NCBI GenBank assembly: GCA_036785325.1
Contig: JAXIVH010000017.1
Coordinates: 1,941,541 to 2,005,540, forward strand
Source of the DNA: Urophycis tenuis
Taxonomy: Eukaryota; Chordata; Actinopteri; Gadiformes; Phycidae
Direction of reading: 5' to 3'
Length of the DNA: 64,000 nt
The position numbers were made by a program, and so were the translations under genes. The notes under the pieces were generated by a model. That model searched no databases. It worked only from the letters and a program-made list of their open reading frames with translations, and was not told the DNA's origin. Below are positions 1-11,475 of the stretch, piece by piece; the first letter of the stretch is position 1, and each line of letters opens with the position of its first letter.

Positions 1-1160
1 GACATGACGTTATAACATGTAACATGTAACATTTTATGTTTTTTTTCTTTTGGGGTTTTTTTTTTACTCGCCATCCAAGCTGAGCTTAAGTTTTCAGATT
101 TTTTTTATTTTATTTGTTTTTATAACAGTGAGGCCATTATTTGTTTTTATTACAGTGAGGCCTGTTCTGTTGACTTATCGAACCCTTGTCCGGCACATCA
201 GGCAAAAAAATAACTATGGAAGTGGAACTGAAAGTCCACCAAACTGCTCCAGTAACTGTTACTGCCAGTTGGCAGTTACTGCTTGACAGTAACTGTCAAC
301 AAGTTTGGTGGATTTATTCCATTTGGTGGACAGTTACTCCCTTCCTTGCAATAGTCAGTCTTAATTGAAAAAAAAAACATGTCACTATCAGAACATGTTA
401 GTCCAATCCCACTCAATATTTGATGTGACAAAAAGATGTGTGTGCCCTTAATGAACAGGATGACAGTGTTGTTACAGTCCTGACAATACACTTCTGATGT
501 TTGTTTTTATAGCTTGCGTCCCAGTGCCTTTTTGTTCCCTGTATATGTTACAGTGACTGCAAACCGACACCTGCGTGTTTCATATTTGTTTCTTTTCTTG
601 ACAGATATACAGTATATATATTTGTGAAACTGGACTTTCACACCATGTTCTGGAGATAGAAACGCAGAACTTTGTACAGACATTTGTAGATGATTTGAAT
701 AAGAGTTAGCCCAAGCAGGTCTTAAAAGTAAAAAAAAAAAAAAAAAAAACGAAAGAAAAAAAGAAAACTAAACTGTGGATGTAGCAGCAGTTACTGTTAA
801 TATTTATGGCGTTTCATTTGTTGTCCTGTAGTCGTCACTGGAACGTCGTTTTGTTCAAACCTGACGTAACACTTGTTTTTCGTTACCCTCTGGGGCAGAC
901 GGGCGGTGCAGTTACGCTTGTCACTCTGAGCTCCCTCACCCGCGATCGGCTTGCTAGAAGATTCCTAATTAATTGATTAATTGATTAATTAAAGAACGAA
1001 GTTTCGTGCTGCCACAATTGTAAAAACTACAAAAAGAGTCCACATGCTGGTTTGTGTTTGAGATGAAACGCCGTTGTGTCAGTCAGTACATGAGGACATT
1101 TCTTTGTGTGGGGCCTCATTATTGTCATCTTCAATAAACTGCATATATTTTCTCACAATT
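1..1160 (+). other. Probable 3' UTR of an off-window plus-strand gene
   Basis: No convincing coding frame is visible here. The stretch is AT-rich with long T and A runs and has a canonical AATAAA at 1133-1138, followed by a GT/T-rich downstream element at about 1164-1190, as expected at a vertebrate poly(A) site. The plus-strand orientation rests only on this signal. A 28-bp direct repeat containing TTACAGTGAGGCC occurs around 115-165. The parent gene would lie left of position 1 and cannot be named. Confidence 0.35.
235..312. repeat. Imperfect palindrome able to form a long hairpin
   Basis: The outer arms TCCACCAAACT (235-245) and AGTTTGGTGGA (302-312) are perfect inverse complements. The interior contains further inverted CAGTAACTG/CAGTTACTG words. 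The whole 78-nt block can fold as one stem with an interrupted centre. It may be a MITE relic or a structured 3' UTR element. Confidence 0.55.
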
Positions 1161-1277
1161 ACAACGGTTTTCATGTGTTTGTTTGCGATCACTGTGCTAC
1201 ACTGACGGCCGTGAATCTTTCGGTGTCTCGCGGCTCAATTGCGATTCTTGGGGGGGGGGGGGGGGGGCACGATTCTT

Positions 1278-1412
1278 GGTTAAAAAACCGATCATCGATT
1301 CATAATTGATTCCCGATTCAAAACCAATCCTTGATTCATAATCGATTCCCGATTCAAAACCAATCCTCGATTCATAATCGATACCTGATTCAAACGATTC
1401 TCGATTCAAAAT
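1278..1412. repeat. Tandem repeat of about 44 bp, three imperfect units
   Basis: Words such as GATTCATAATCGATTCCC and GATTCAAAACCAATCC recur three times in a row, directly after an 18-base G run at 1250-1267. Similar AATCGATTC-rich sequence occurs in ends of fish hAT-type transposons, so this may be a transposon terminus, but no partner end was found. Confidence 0.5.
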
Positions 1413-2390
1413 CATTATCCACTCCAGTCCACTGTGCGCCAAGAAAGGCGGTGTGGCAAATTATGGCATGAAAGTAGTAAAAGTTTGTATAAGAATATGT
1501 TGTTTATATTTGAAAATGGATATCAATTGACTGCTTAATGAAAACACACAAAATGAAACCTCACACAAAAGGGGAAAACTGTTGTAAAAAAAAAATCAAA
1601 TTTTGGAAGTTTTGAAGAAGATAGGAATCAGTGATTGTTGCATGATTTCATATTTTTCCCCAAGCCCCTGCTGATATCAACTCTCAACAATGCCTTTGTT
1701 CTCCCTAATGATTCTGTTTGTAGATAAATATGTGATATGCTTCAGTGGTCACAAATGGGATCTTCATGAGTTAGCAACCACTTATCGGGAATAGAAATGC
1801 AAACGATTAGCCCAGTCCATTGTGTGGCATAAATAAACAATAGATTTAGCAAACCCTCTGAGAGCCATCCACATCAAAATCACCTGCTGCCAGCAGCAGT
1901 AGCAGGGGGTCCTTTGAACAAACATGCCTATTTTGCACCACAAGCACAAAAGTGCAAAAAAAGAACACGCCTGTATATTTAGTCCATTCAATTCTGACCT
2001 ATTTACCTTTATCCGAGCAAACACGGATTTTGTACAGACTCAAAAGAAAGTAGGATTTCAACTCGTAAATGAGCTGTGCAATATTTCATTATTGCTGTTC
2101 ATCATCTTTGAATTGTGTATCATCGGTTTTAAACATCAGTTAAAAAGGAAACATAGTCTTTTAGTCTTAATTTGATGCCATTCAAAGCAAACACCCTCAG
2201 CAAGACTGTTTACAATGGTATTTTGAATCCATAAGCATATTGGGATATTTGCTTATGGATGAGTCTTGTTAAAAAATCCCTATGTTTATCGTGGTAATAC
2301 ATTTCCCAGATCACCCAGCCATGGTAGTAAAGGATACAGACAGGGTGCTTGAGGTTGTGTCTATGTAGGTGGGGTGGTGGTGTTGGTGGT

Positions 2391-2392
<2 letters not shown>

Positions 2393-2474
<82 letters not shown>
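2393..2474 (+). repeat. (TG)n microsatellite, about 41 units
   Basis: A pure TG run lies in the intergenic stretch between the putative left gene and EDF1. The flanks from 1430 to 3830 show no coding exon or recognisable transposon on either strand. Confidence 0.95.
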
Positions 2475-2477
<3 letters not shown>

Positions 2478-3853
2478 GGGGACCCATTGGCTCCAGACGG
2501 GTGTCCCTGACTCCGCCCGACTAACTTTCTGCTTCACATCATTGCTTCAAAAAACCACTGGATTTCTGCCCCACCATAGGTGGAGCCTTGTTGCCATGGT
2601 GGTGGTTTGACCAATAGAATGGCATCCCTGGGAATAACACGAAGTCAGTCACACGAGAAACATTTTTTATGTTTCTCTTTATTAAACGCGCTCACACGTG
2701 CAAACCATGACAACTTCTTTTTTTTAACTGTTTCTCTCTCAGGCACACATAAAGCGACATAACATTGTGGATCAACCCTAAATGATTCCAGAAAGCCTTG
2801 TTTGCCAAGTAAGCACTAAACACTATGTTGCACTTTTTTTTTTTCAAAAGCTTCTTCTGGGCTTTGTTTCACTAGTACCAAGCAACATACACACAAGTTT
2901 CGAGTCAAGTCTTGAATTACATACATCAGGCCCACACATTCAAGTTCTCTGCTCAAGCATAGACTGAAAGGTCTCGGGGCATGTTGACCTGAATAAGTCA
3001 TAGTGTGCCATCTGCTGGTTACAGGTCATCGATGCAACAAGTAGACCGGGATCTGTGCCCCTGTGTACAGTCTATGAACTGAACGAAGTAACGACTGGGC
3101 TCTCTAATCCTTCAAAACATATATGTATAGGCTATATATTAATTTTTTGAGTTATATTATTTATGTTATATAATAGCATTTAAACAAATATTCAGCAAAA
3201 CCGCTTATTTTTAATTAAAAAAAAGTGATGGTTAACCGACCAAAGAAATTCTACTTGACTATTTATAGTACGACATTGACACCTAGTGGCTAAATATGAC
3301 AACTACAACGTCTGTCAACTGACGACTTGATTTATCGCAACGACAGCTATATAAGGTTAAGAGCGGTGCCATTTTAGCCCCTGGTGTGACGTTGATTATC
3401 GTGTCAAACCATTTCAACATCAATGTGATCACTACCCAACGGCATGACTCATGCTGAAGGAGACCTTCCAACGCCAGCTGATTCACTTTCACGTCAAAAT
3501 GCACGCATTTACAACTCCAACAGTGGTAGGCCTACGCCCCAACTTTTGCCTAACGCTTATATGTGGACCCAACACACACAGTTCAACTCAACGTGGTTAA
3601 TATTGCCCGTTAAATACGAACCACAAGATCTGACCTTTGTTGTCAATAACAACACAACTGATAAAGGAAACACCTACTCTTAACTACACCACGCAAACAC
3701 ACTCCAGTGATAAGCGCTTGCACACAAACAAAGTGAGCTGTGATGGTGGCCTACTTCACCACAAAGTAAACGACGCTACATTTCCATTTGTAAATGTAAA
3801 CACCACGGACAAAACTTAAAAAGCACAGCTGATGTTTTCCCAATTTGCCAAAC

Positions 3854-3859
3854 TTTATT
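3854..3859 (-). terminator. EDF1: Poly(A) signal of EDF1
   Basis: AATAAA on the minus strand lies about 550 nt downstream of the EDF1 stop codon, giving a 3' UTR of roughly 4409-3838. No closer canonical hexamer was seen. Confidence 0.6.
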
Positions 3860-4409
3860 TGAACATCAATTGAAGCACAGCGGCATGTTCCAACATGAAG
3901 TTCCCCTAAAACCTATAAACGAAAAGTATAAAATCAAGCAAATTGAAGTTCGATTCAGACCGCTCCGACGGGTTATTGAAACCAATGCAATTGGCCATGA
4001 CAAAAAAAAATAAAAGATAAAGTATCGACAACCGAACACGCTAAAAGTCATACTCCTTTTATCATCATCATGCCAAAGCATAAAAAGCAAGCAGTAAGAA
4101 ATCACAAGTCACGGCAGCAGAATCAGCCATTTTAACCTTTGGGCGCTCTGGGGTCAGAGTGCCGAATCATTCGCTTGTTGTGATCTGGAGGAGGAAAGTC
4201 CTGGTGGTGGGTGAAGCCGGGATGCGGGGTTGGGGTGGTTGGGGTGGTGGCGGTGGAGTGCCGGGTCCACAGACGGGGGGGTCCGGGACACCGGCCCGAT
4301 CAGCCCCGACAGGAGGGAGAAAGAACCGATATGGCGGGCGGCCTCCTGTGGGAAAAAAAAACGGTCCCCAGGGGTGGGACCGGCAGGGCTGATTTTCCGA
4401 GGCTTGTCC

Positions 4410-7400
4410 TCATTTCTTCTTGGGGTTTGGCGGGTCGACCGGCAGCCCAATGTCCTTGCCACGCAGCTTCAGGCCTAGCAGGGGGTGGTGGGGAGGGTGG
4501 GGGAGAAACGGGGGAGAGGGTCAGGGGGGGTCAACGGTATGACGAGGGCGGCGTATAAAACAAGCATGCGTTTGAAAGCGCTGCACCCACGCTGCATTTT
4601 CCATGTTACTTTTCCCTCTTGCGTCAAACCTGACCGCAGGCGGGAACTACAAAGATGGCCGTGTGCCATTTTTGAGAATGTGGCCGTGTTCCGATATCCA
4701 TACTTTCATGAGTACACTTAAACGTAGTACACTATCCGCACTCCCTCACAGTGCGTAGATCTTAGTGGTGGTCCAGATCTTAGTGGTGTTCCAAATGGTA
4801 CACTTACTGGAAATTACTATCAGCTGTGTGGCCGCTTTACCCGCCAAACACACGTGAATCCATTACGCCCACTGACGTCTACCCATTTTCGAACTGAGCG
4901 CTGCTCAGCCTGGCTCAGCCTGCGTACTAACCGTTTTGAGGGCACCATCCGTGTCCTTTCAGTACACTTATTTTCGCCGCGATCGTAATCGGAACACCCT
5001 ACGTACTCAAACTAAGTACACTAAGTACGGTAAGTATGGGTATTGGAACACGGCCTGTGTGTCACAGAGCGACAGGGGGGGGTACCTCACCGATTGCCCT
5101 CTCGATCTTGCCCATGACCTGGTTGTTGGGGATGGCTTTCCCACATTCATAGTCTGCGATGATCTGTGGTTTCTCGTTGATTTTCTGAGGGGAGGGGGGG
5201 GGGGGGGGGGGGGGGGGGGAGGGAAAAAAAAAACAACCGCGATGGGAAATGTTGTCATTGTCACAATTTCTGTTGAAAGTCAACAAAGCACACAATCTAC
5301 GTTTTCACATCTCCAGCCAAATATGTACGTTTCCCCTATCGTCCTCACAATTCGGTGGATAAAATGGCGGAATAATCTTATCGGTAGCATTTCTTCCGTG
5401 CCACTCTGGTTTTAGTGAGCGTTCCCTGGGGGTTCATGGCACCAGAGATACGCACCAAAGTGCAGTTCACTGGAAAAACTTTAGCAGGAGTTAACATTTT
5501 CCAAAGCGCCTGTTTACATAGTCTGCCAACAGCACTGATTACGTCGTCGAAATGCAGTTAGGCAATCTGGGCGTGCTCTCGTAGCACAGTGTTGTACCGC
5601 AGTGCCGTTCAAACACAGAACTCCCCACGCAACCGGGAATGAGCACGCACAAATGTAAACCTCGGGAAGGCCAAAAAAAAAAACGTTGGAATGGAATGCT
5701 GTGCATTCCTAAATACAACCTGAATGTGCCTTAACCGCTACATCTTTTTTTTTTTATCTGGGACTGAGTTCCGACATCTGCTGCCTTGCCTTTAGGCACA
5801 CTTAGAGCAGGAAGTCCAAACGGCTCCTCGCCAACGCGGACCTGAACCCCCGCCGCGCGTCGCGTTGGTGGTAACGGAGTGGCCCATGTTGTGGACGATA
5901 ACAAGCCATGTCAACACGTGGGCGTGTTCACCCAGGAGTGGCACAGGGCCTGGCCTGGAAACCAGGCACCGAGCCACGCGGAGTTACGCCTTGTTTTGGT
6001 TTCAACGAACCCAACAGGATATCATTTGCGCGAGTACGTTTACCTTTCGGGAGGAGATTTCAATAAAGTGTATTTCGACAGTGGCCAGTCTTCGTCCTTT
6101 TTTTTTTTTTTTTTGCGCATTTACAGGTGCCCGCATCCAGCGACATGATGAGGCCGAGTATGTGTGCAAGTATGTAAGCAAAAAGAAAGTGAACCGCACC
6201 TCTTCATCCAGACTTGAGCTGGTCTAGCTTTGTGAGACAGACTACCACAGGGCAGTTTTCCCAAATGTAACTTGTAGTAGTGGAAATGACCGCAGTTACT
6301 ACCCAGGGAGATGTGTCCCAGGATAAATCTAAGTGGTGGTGGTGCATCCTCCACCCCCCCCCCCCCCCCCCCTACATTCTCTGTGCATTACCAGCGCCTG
6401 TGTGGTACTGTGCGAGTACCACACACTTTAATCGCTCTTTGTAACTTAGCACTTAGCCAGAGATGTTGTATGCTAGCAATGGTTAACCTAGCAATTGGAA
6501 TGCTTGAAACCTGTTCTGGTGACTTTCTTACTGTATTAGCAGAAATGAAATTTTTCACCTTCTTATGACAAAATGTACTCTTTGTCAAGTCGCTTTGGAT
6601 AAAAGCCTCTGCTAAATGCCCCTAAATGTAAACGTAAATGTACTCACGGTGGCCAGGTCCTTCTGGGTCAGGCCCTTGTTCTGTCGGCCCAGCTGGATGA
6701 CCTTGCCCACCTCCAGAGAGACCCTCTGGTGGTGGAGCTCCTCTGTCTCGCGGTCCAGCTTGGCCGTGTTCCTGGTCACCAGGTGCTGCTTGTTCTGACC
6801 CGCCGACCCTGCAGGTGGACCAGAACCGGACGGTCGTCATAATGGGGCCGTGCGTCATTTCATCAATCGTGTGGTCAAAACGTGTGTGTGTGTGTATGTG
6901 CTTCCACTCTGCACACCAGTTGTTGTTGTGCACTGCGTGCTTCAATTGTTGTCGGCCTAACATATACCTACCCTATATATACACATTGCATTTGATTACC
7001 GTATTGGCTTAATGACTGTATAATGAATGCATGTACCAATATGAATTGTACCAATATGTAGGTTATGCAGTGCTGCAAAGAGTAGAGTGCGCACCATATT
7101 GCTCCCAAATGTGGGGTTTTTTTTACCCATCAAAAACAATGTCCGTTCGTACACGTACATTTCAATCACATTCGGATCTTGGTCAGGTTATTATGGGTTG
7201 CACACAAACACGAAGGCAACCGGCGGGTCATCTGAGAGGTTGTGATAGCATGGTCGGTACATTAGCTGAAATGGATGGACGAAAGAGATGCCACGCTCGT
7301 CGGGATGTGCCGTTTAAAATCTTACATTTCTTGGTCGTCTCCAGGTCCTCACCACGTCTCTGGGCAGCGTTGATGGCCTAGAAAGGGCAGGGGCAAGTAC

Positions 7401-8228
7401 AAACGTGAAACATGTCACCCTGCAAGATCAAAACTTGTTTCAATGACTCATCATGCGCCGTGGACGGCGATCCCACTGATGCAATATTCTGCTCACCTAT
7501 CGGCCTGAGCGAAGCAGGACTGTAAACAAGCTGCAATAGACTGTCCGATCACTGAGATAATGTGAACAAAAATCTTAAGACTTCAAACAGAAACTCCCGA
7601 GTCCCATTTTGCCCAGCAGCGCCAAACAACGGTCAACGACGTTGATCGTCTTTCACAACAGTGCGATAACAAAAGTGAAGATAAAAAACAATGAGACAAG
7701 GGTCTTTGCTAGCATAGATAACACTAGTGTTGACGATCTTAACGCATGGGGGGTTTCCACGCGTGCTCTGCTGCCCCGGTCGCTTCTCATGGGGGGGTGG
7801 ACGAGTGAATATTAGACCACAATAAAGCCTACTGTTACTACCGAGGACCGTCTGACCCACACTATAGACGACCACATACTCACAGGAGCCGCCGATGTAG
7901 GCTATCAGACGGTAGATTTGTATTATTATTTCGTCTTATTCCAAATGTCGTTAACAAGTCAAACAAAGCGTGGTTGCCAGAGAGCTGAACCGACAGAATC
8001 TGGAGCACACGCAGACTAACACCCCTGTCGTCTAAACGGCTTCGTTTCGTTTTGATTGCCTGTATCTGATTGATCTCAATATATATAACATTTTTGACAG
8101 CCAGCTATCCGTCAATCTGAGGTTTCTGTTCGTTAAATATCATAATTTACCTGCTTGGATTTGGCCTGGGCAGCAGTCGGACCCTTCTTCCTCAAGACCG
8201 TCACGGTGTCCCAGTCGCTTTCTGCCAT
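4410..8228 (-). CDS. EDF1: EDF1 / MBF1, multiprotein bridging factor
   Basis: Five coding exons join in frame: 8228-8151, 7377-7326, 6808-6648, 5184-5091 and 4474-4410 (78, 52, 161, 94 and 65 nt). Every junction is GT-AG. The protein has 149 aa, against 148 in human. Residues 1-70 are the MBF1 N-terminal domain, beginning [16 protein letters not shown]. Residues of about 81-135 are the XRE/Cro-type helix-turn-helix, with [15 protein letters not shown] and [16 protein letters not shown]. The start ATG has a good Kozak context (AAAATGG) and matches the family start. EDF1 bridges TBP and transcription factors in the nucleus and also binds collided ribosomes in the cytoplasm (known for the family). 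The last 11 residues ([11 protein letters not shown] then K) differ from the tetrapod tail but stay basic. Introns carry a MITE, a SINE/LINE tail and a 29-base G/C run next to splice sites. Confidence 0.97.
4682..5055. mobile_element. MITE with about 24-bp terminal inverted repeats
   Basis: The left end GGCCGTGTTCCGATATCCAT and the inverse complement of the right end, GGCCGTGTTCCAATACCCAT, match at all but two positions. The flanking trinucleotide TGT is present on both sides and may be the target duplication. The 374-bp interior has no ORF of note and contains further GTACACTTA words as subterminal repeats. It resembles ISL2EU or Harbinger-type fish MITEs, but the family is not certain. It sits in EDF1 intron 4, ending 35 bp from the exon 4 donor. 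Confidence 0.8.
6588..6641 (+). mobile_element. 3' tail of a fish SINE/LINE in EDF1 intron 3
   Basis: AAGTCGCTTTGGATAAAAGC followed by CTCTGCTAAATG and ATGTAAA-type repeats is the 3' tail shared by many teleost SINEs and their partner LINEs. The body upstream (about 6330-6587) is degenerate. The tail ends at 6641, directly at intron position +7 of the exon 3 donor of EDF1. Confidence 0.7.
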
Positions 8229-8385
8229 TTTGTTGGGTGTTTTAGTCGATAACGTGACAAATAAGTTATTTACAAGGATAGATGTTCGCTATGTGTGCGT
8301 ATTAACTCTACGATACGATACTCTGCGACGATAGTTAGGTAAAACAATCGCTTCTCCTAGAAGTGTCAGCGTGCTGCTATAGCTT

Positions 8386-8393
8386 TATTTATA
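8386..8393 (-). promoter_or_regulatory. EDF1: Candidate TATA box of EDF1
   Basis: TATAAATA on the minus strand lies about 158 bp upstream of the EDF1 ATG, which would put the transcription start near 8355 with a 5' UTR of about 130 nt. The same bases contain an AATAAA (8384-8389), so this could instead be a poly(A) signal of the gene upstream. Confidence 0.4.
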
Positions 8394-8958
8394 ATGGCGT
8401 CTCTGACACTAACAACACCATGGGAAACTCCAGCGACCCCTGCTGGTCATAGGGGTCTGTCTTATGACCAACCATTACATCACCCTTTTTTGGAATTTTG
8501 GAAATACAATACAACTTAGGCCAATAACAATACATTCTTTGTGCACATGCCTCGACACATTTTTTTTTTTTTTAATTGTTTTGAAACATGTATTAACTCC
8601 AAGAACATGATGAAATGTTAAGTCATACTTTGGATTGTTGGTTGATCATTTCACAACCTTCATGAACAAAAATTGTACATCACCCAACTTGCACCAACCA
8701 GTAATGTACACATACATTTATACAGTATACAGTAATGAAAATCTAAGTAAGTAAGTGATGTAATGTACATACAACTAGCATGAAAGTGTTGGAACATTCC
8801 AATAATCAAAACAACAAAAACCTCATGAAATAAAACCGAACAAAAAAAAAACCCATTACCATGGCACGTTAAAATGTTCAACACAATTGAATATGAACTG
8901 TAAACCCCAGCTAACATTTCTCCATCACCAACTTTCAAAATGGCGTCCAAAATCAGTT

Positions 8959-11475
8959 TCACCAGGAACACGACATCTCCGAGGCGGCGTCGCTGTCACG
9001 GCGACTGCGCATATTCGGCCAGCCCATCTCTGATTGGGCGTCGTCCGCCAGATGGCCACGCCCCCTGTGGTGGTGCTGCCTGGAACCCGACTTCCCTCCC
9101 CACGCGCGAGGCTTCGGGTTCATCTGGAGGGGGTTCCGTAAACAGATGTGTGTAAGACCAGGAGTGTATGATTTACAAGCGAAGAGAGGAGCATGAACAG
9201 CATTATATAAAAGGGTAAAGGGGGCATTTAGCAGACGCTTTTGTCCAAAGCAACTTACAATCAGTACATTTTTTTGTGGGGTTCGACATGTGGACAGTTG
9301 GAGGAGGGGGGGGGGGATCAAGGGGATCGAACGGCCGACCCCACGGTTATTGGACGACCCGCTGTTCCCCTGCTCTACCCACTGAGCTACTGCCGCCCCT
9401 ATTATATTATATCATATTATATATACGGATTATATCAGTAAATCCATTGTGGACCACTTTCAAACGGTGCGGTTTGGCTGATTGGCCGACTGAATGCGGT
9501 TGGGGGTTGAACCCAATCCTGAACCCACCCAAGCATTTCAATAGAATACAACATCATGTATATACCGAGTACCGACAGTATGTTTCGGCCATTATCATCT
9601 GCATCACCGACATAAAAACCTGGATGAGCCAAAACTTCCTCAAACTCAACAGCAATAAAACCGAAATAATCATCTTCGGCCCAAAATCCATCCCCCACAC
9701 CTCCCAGAATTTCTCACTCTTCATTGATGGCCACCCTGTTATCCCCACCCCCCTGGTTAGAAACCTTGGTATCTACATGGACCCTGCCCTCTCTTTCCAG
9801 TCACACGTAAACCACATCACCAAAACATCTTTTTTCCACCTCCGCAACATAGCACGTCTCCGACCCACTCTTTCTCCCTCATCTGCCGAAACATTAATCC
9901 ATGCCTTCATCACCTCCAGACTCGACTACTGCAATAGCATCCTATATGGTCTCCCCTCAAATGTTCTCAAAAAACTGCAATATGTCCAAAACTCCGCTGC
10001 CCGACTGCTTACCCGCTCCCCCTCCAGAGAACACATCACCCCCATCCTCCGTCAACTTCACTGGCTTCCCATAAAACAATGTATACATTTAAAGATTCTC
10101 CTCATCACCTACAAAGCCCTCAATAACCTGGCCCCCCCATATCTCACTGATCTTTTACACCGCCACTCTCCTCCTCGCCGTCTACGCCCCTCGGATGCCA
10201 ACCTCCTCACCCCCACCATCAAAACCAAGTACCGCACCCTGGGGGATAGAGCTTTCGCCATCGCCGCCCCCACCCTCTGGAACTCCCTCCCCCTGGTTAT
10301 CCGACAGTCCGACTCACTCTCATCCTTCAAAAGCACCCTCAAGACCCACCTTTTTCAAATCACCTACAACACCTGAAGCCTTCACTCTCCAGTACCACCA
10401 ATCTTCACCGCCTCCTACCTCCAGAACTGTTGTTGTTGCCCTTTGTTTTGTTTTTTTGTTGTTTTGTTTGTTTTGTTTTGTTTTGTTTGTTTTGTTTTGT
10501 CCCTCATTTGTAAAGCGTCTTTGAGTGTCTTTGAAAAGCGCTATATAAAACGTATGTATTATTATTATTATTATCAGCCACGCTAACCCAGAGGCGTAGC
10601 TACGGGCGGGTCCTGGACGAGCCTGGGCCCGCCTACTGGTCAGTCTTGCCCCGCCCAATCAGAGGGCTTTCCTTCGTTTACGTTCACCAAATGTTTTGGG
10701 CTCCGTCCCAAAGGCCACAAAAGCCAACTTGTAGACGTCCTTGAGCAAATATACAATTACTCCTGCCCCACCGGTGCCTTCATTGTCTGAATATTAAATC
10801 ACCGCAGGTGTCTCCAAATGAAAAGTCAATAGTCAATAGTCGCTCTGAGTTCCCACGCCACCGCGGAAGGACCGCGGAGCCATTTGTTACCTGTGCAAAG
10901 ATGGTGGTGTTCAGGTGCACAGTCTCCACTCGCTCCGACAGGTGGTTCAGCCAGTCCAGATGGTCCGCGATGCACTGGCTGAGATCGTCGTCGCTCTGGG
11001 GTCAGGGCATGACATCATGACGTCATCACCACATCACAGAGACCCATCGACCACACGTCGTCACCTTTGGACCGAGTGTCTCTTGGTAAGTTATGTTGAC
11101 GTGATGATGGACTGCAGAAATCGATGACTTGTGATTCTGCTAATCAGCGTTGCGCAAGGTGTGCATGAACTTAAGAATCAGAAATGAGGTAAATCATTAT
11201 GTCTTTGGATTCCTTCAAACGGATTGAATGTCAAGGGGGAGGGGTGCCTTGAATTGAATTGAATTTTAAACTTTGAGGTAGTTCAAACTACACAAACGAT
11301 TTTAGATGCTGTTGTCATCACTTTAAAAGGAATGTACCCCAGAGAAGCTGTCCTTCAGCTCTGTGGAGGCCAGGCGAAGGTGCTCCAGTTTGTCAATCTG
11401 CTCCTTGAGACGATCGTCGAGCTCCTGCATCATCAACAGCCCTTCTTCGGCCCTGACTCCACCCTTGGCAGACAT
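8959..11475 (-). CDS. Uncharacterised 135-aa coiled-coil protein, three exons
   Basis: I do not recognise this gene. Exon 11475-11338 (46 codons) starts MSAKGGVRAEEGLLMMQELD and continues as a charged heptad-like helix. Exon 10995-10891 (35 codons) includes SQCIADHLDWLNHLSERVET. Exon 9123-8959 (54 codons plus TGA) starts MNPKPRAWGGK, contains a histidine/arginine-rich patch and ends SEMSCSW. All introns are GT-AG and phase 0, and the three exons give 135 aa without a stop. The exon 2 donor is CAG/GTAACA and the exon 3 acceptor CCTCCAG. The exon 1 donor GTACAT is weak. A 5' UTR exon may end at 12142 (CAG/GTAAAA). ATTAAA at 8571-8576 is a possible poly(A) signal. There are no membrane segments or signal peptide. 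Exons 1-2 look like a structural or adaptor coiled coil. The third exon is the least certain. Confidence 0.6.
9221..9400 (-). mobile_element. tRNA-derived SINE in an intron of the 135-aa gene
   Basis: Read on the minus strand, the head GGGGCGGCAGTAGCTCAGTG carries a tRNA-like A box, and GTTCGATCC is the B box. The 3' end near 9221 has the teleost tail GCTTTGGACAAAAGCGTCTG followed by CTAAATGC. It is full length and lies directly upstream of an L2 fragment of opposite orientation. Confidence 0.8.
9590..10574 (+). mobile_element. 5'-truncated L2-clade LINE (reverse transcriptase C-terminus)
   Basis: An open frame to the TGA at 10374-10376 matches the end of L2/CR1-type ORF2 proteins: WMSQNFLKLNSNKTEI, the thumb-region words SRLDYCNSILYGLP, QNSAARLLTRS and LHWLPI, and the terminal words DRAFAIAAPTLWNSLP and LKTHLF. 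The catalytic FADD region is absent, so the copy is dead on arrival. The 3' UTR ends AAAGCGCTATATAAAA with an ATT repeat, the usual L2 tail. It lies in intron 2 of the 135-aa gene. The open frame extends left to 9276 only by chance, through the SINE. Confidence 0.9.
10589..10650. mobile_element. Possible hAT transposon end
   Basis: CAGAGGCGTAGCTACGGGCG directly follows the L2 tail and resembles hAT termini in fish (CAGNGGCGTAGC). The opposite end was not found, so this may be a fragment. Confidence 0.35.

Noticed and set aside
4936..5415. 159-codon plus-strand open frame
   Set aside because: It crosses a MITE end, EDF1 exon 4 in antisense and a G run, so it is a composite by chance.
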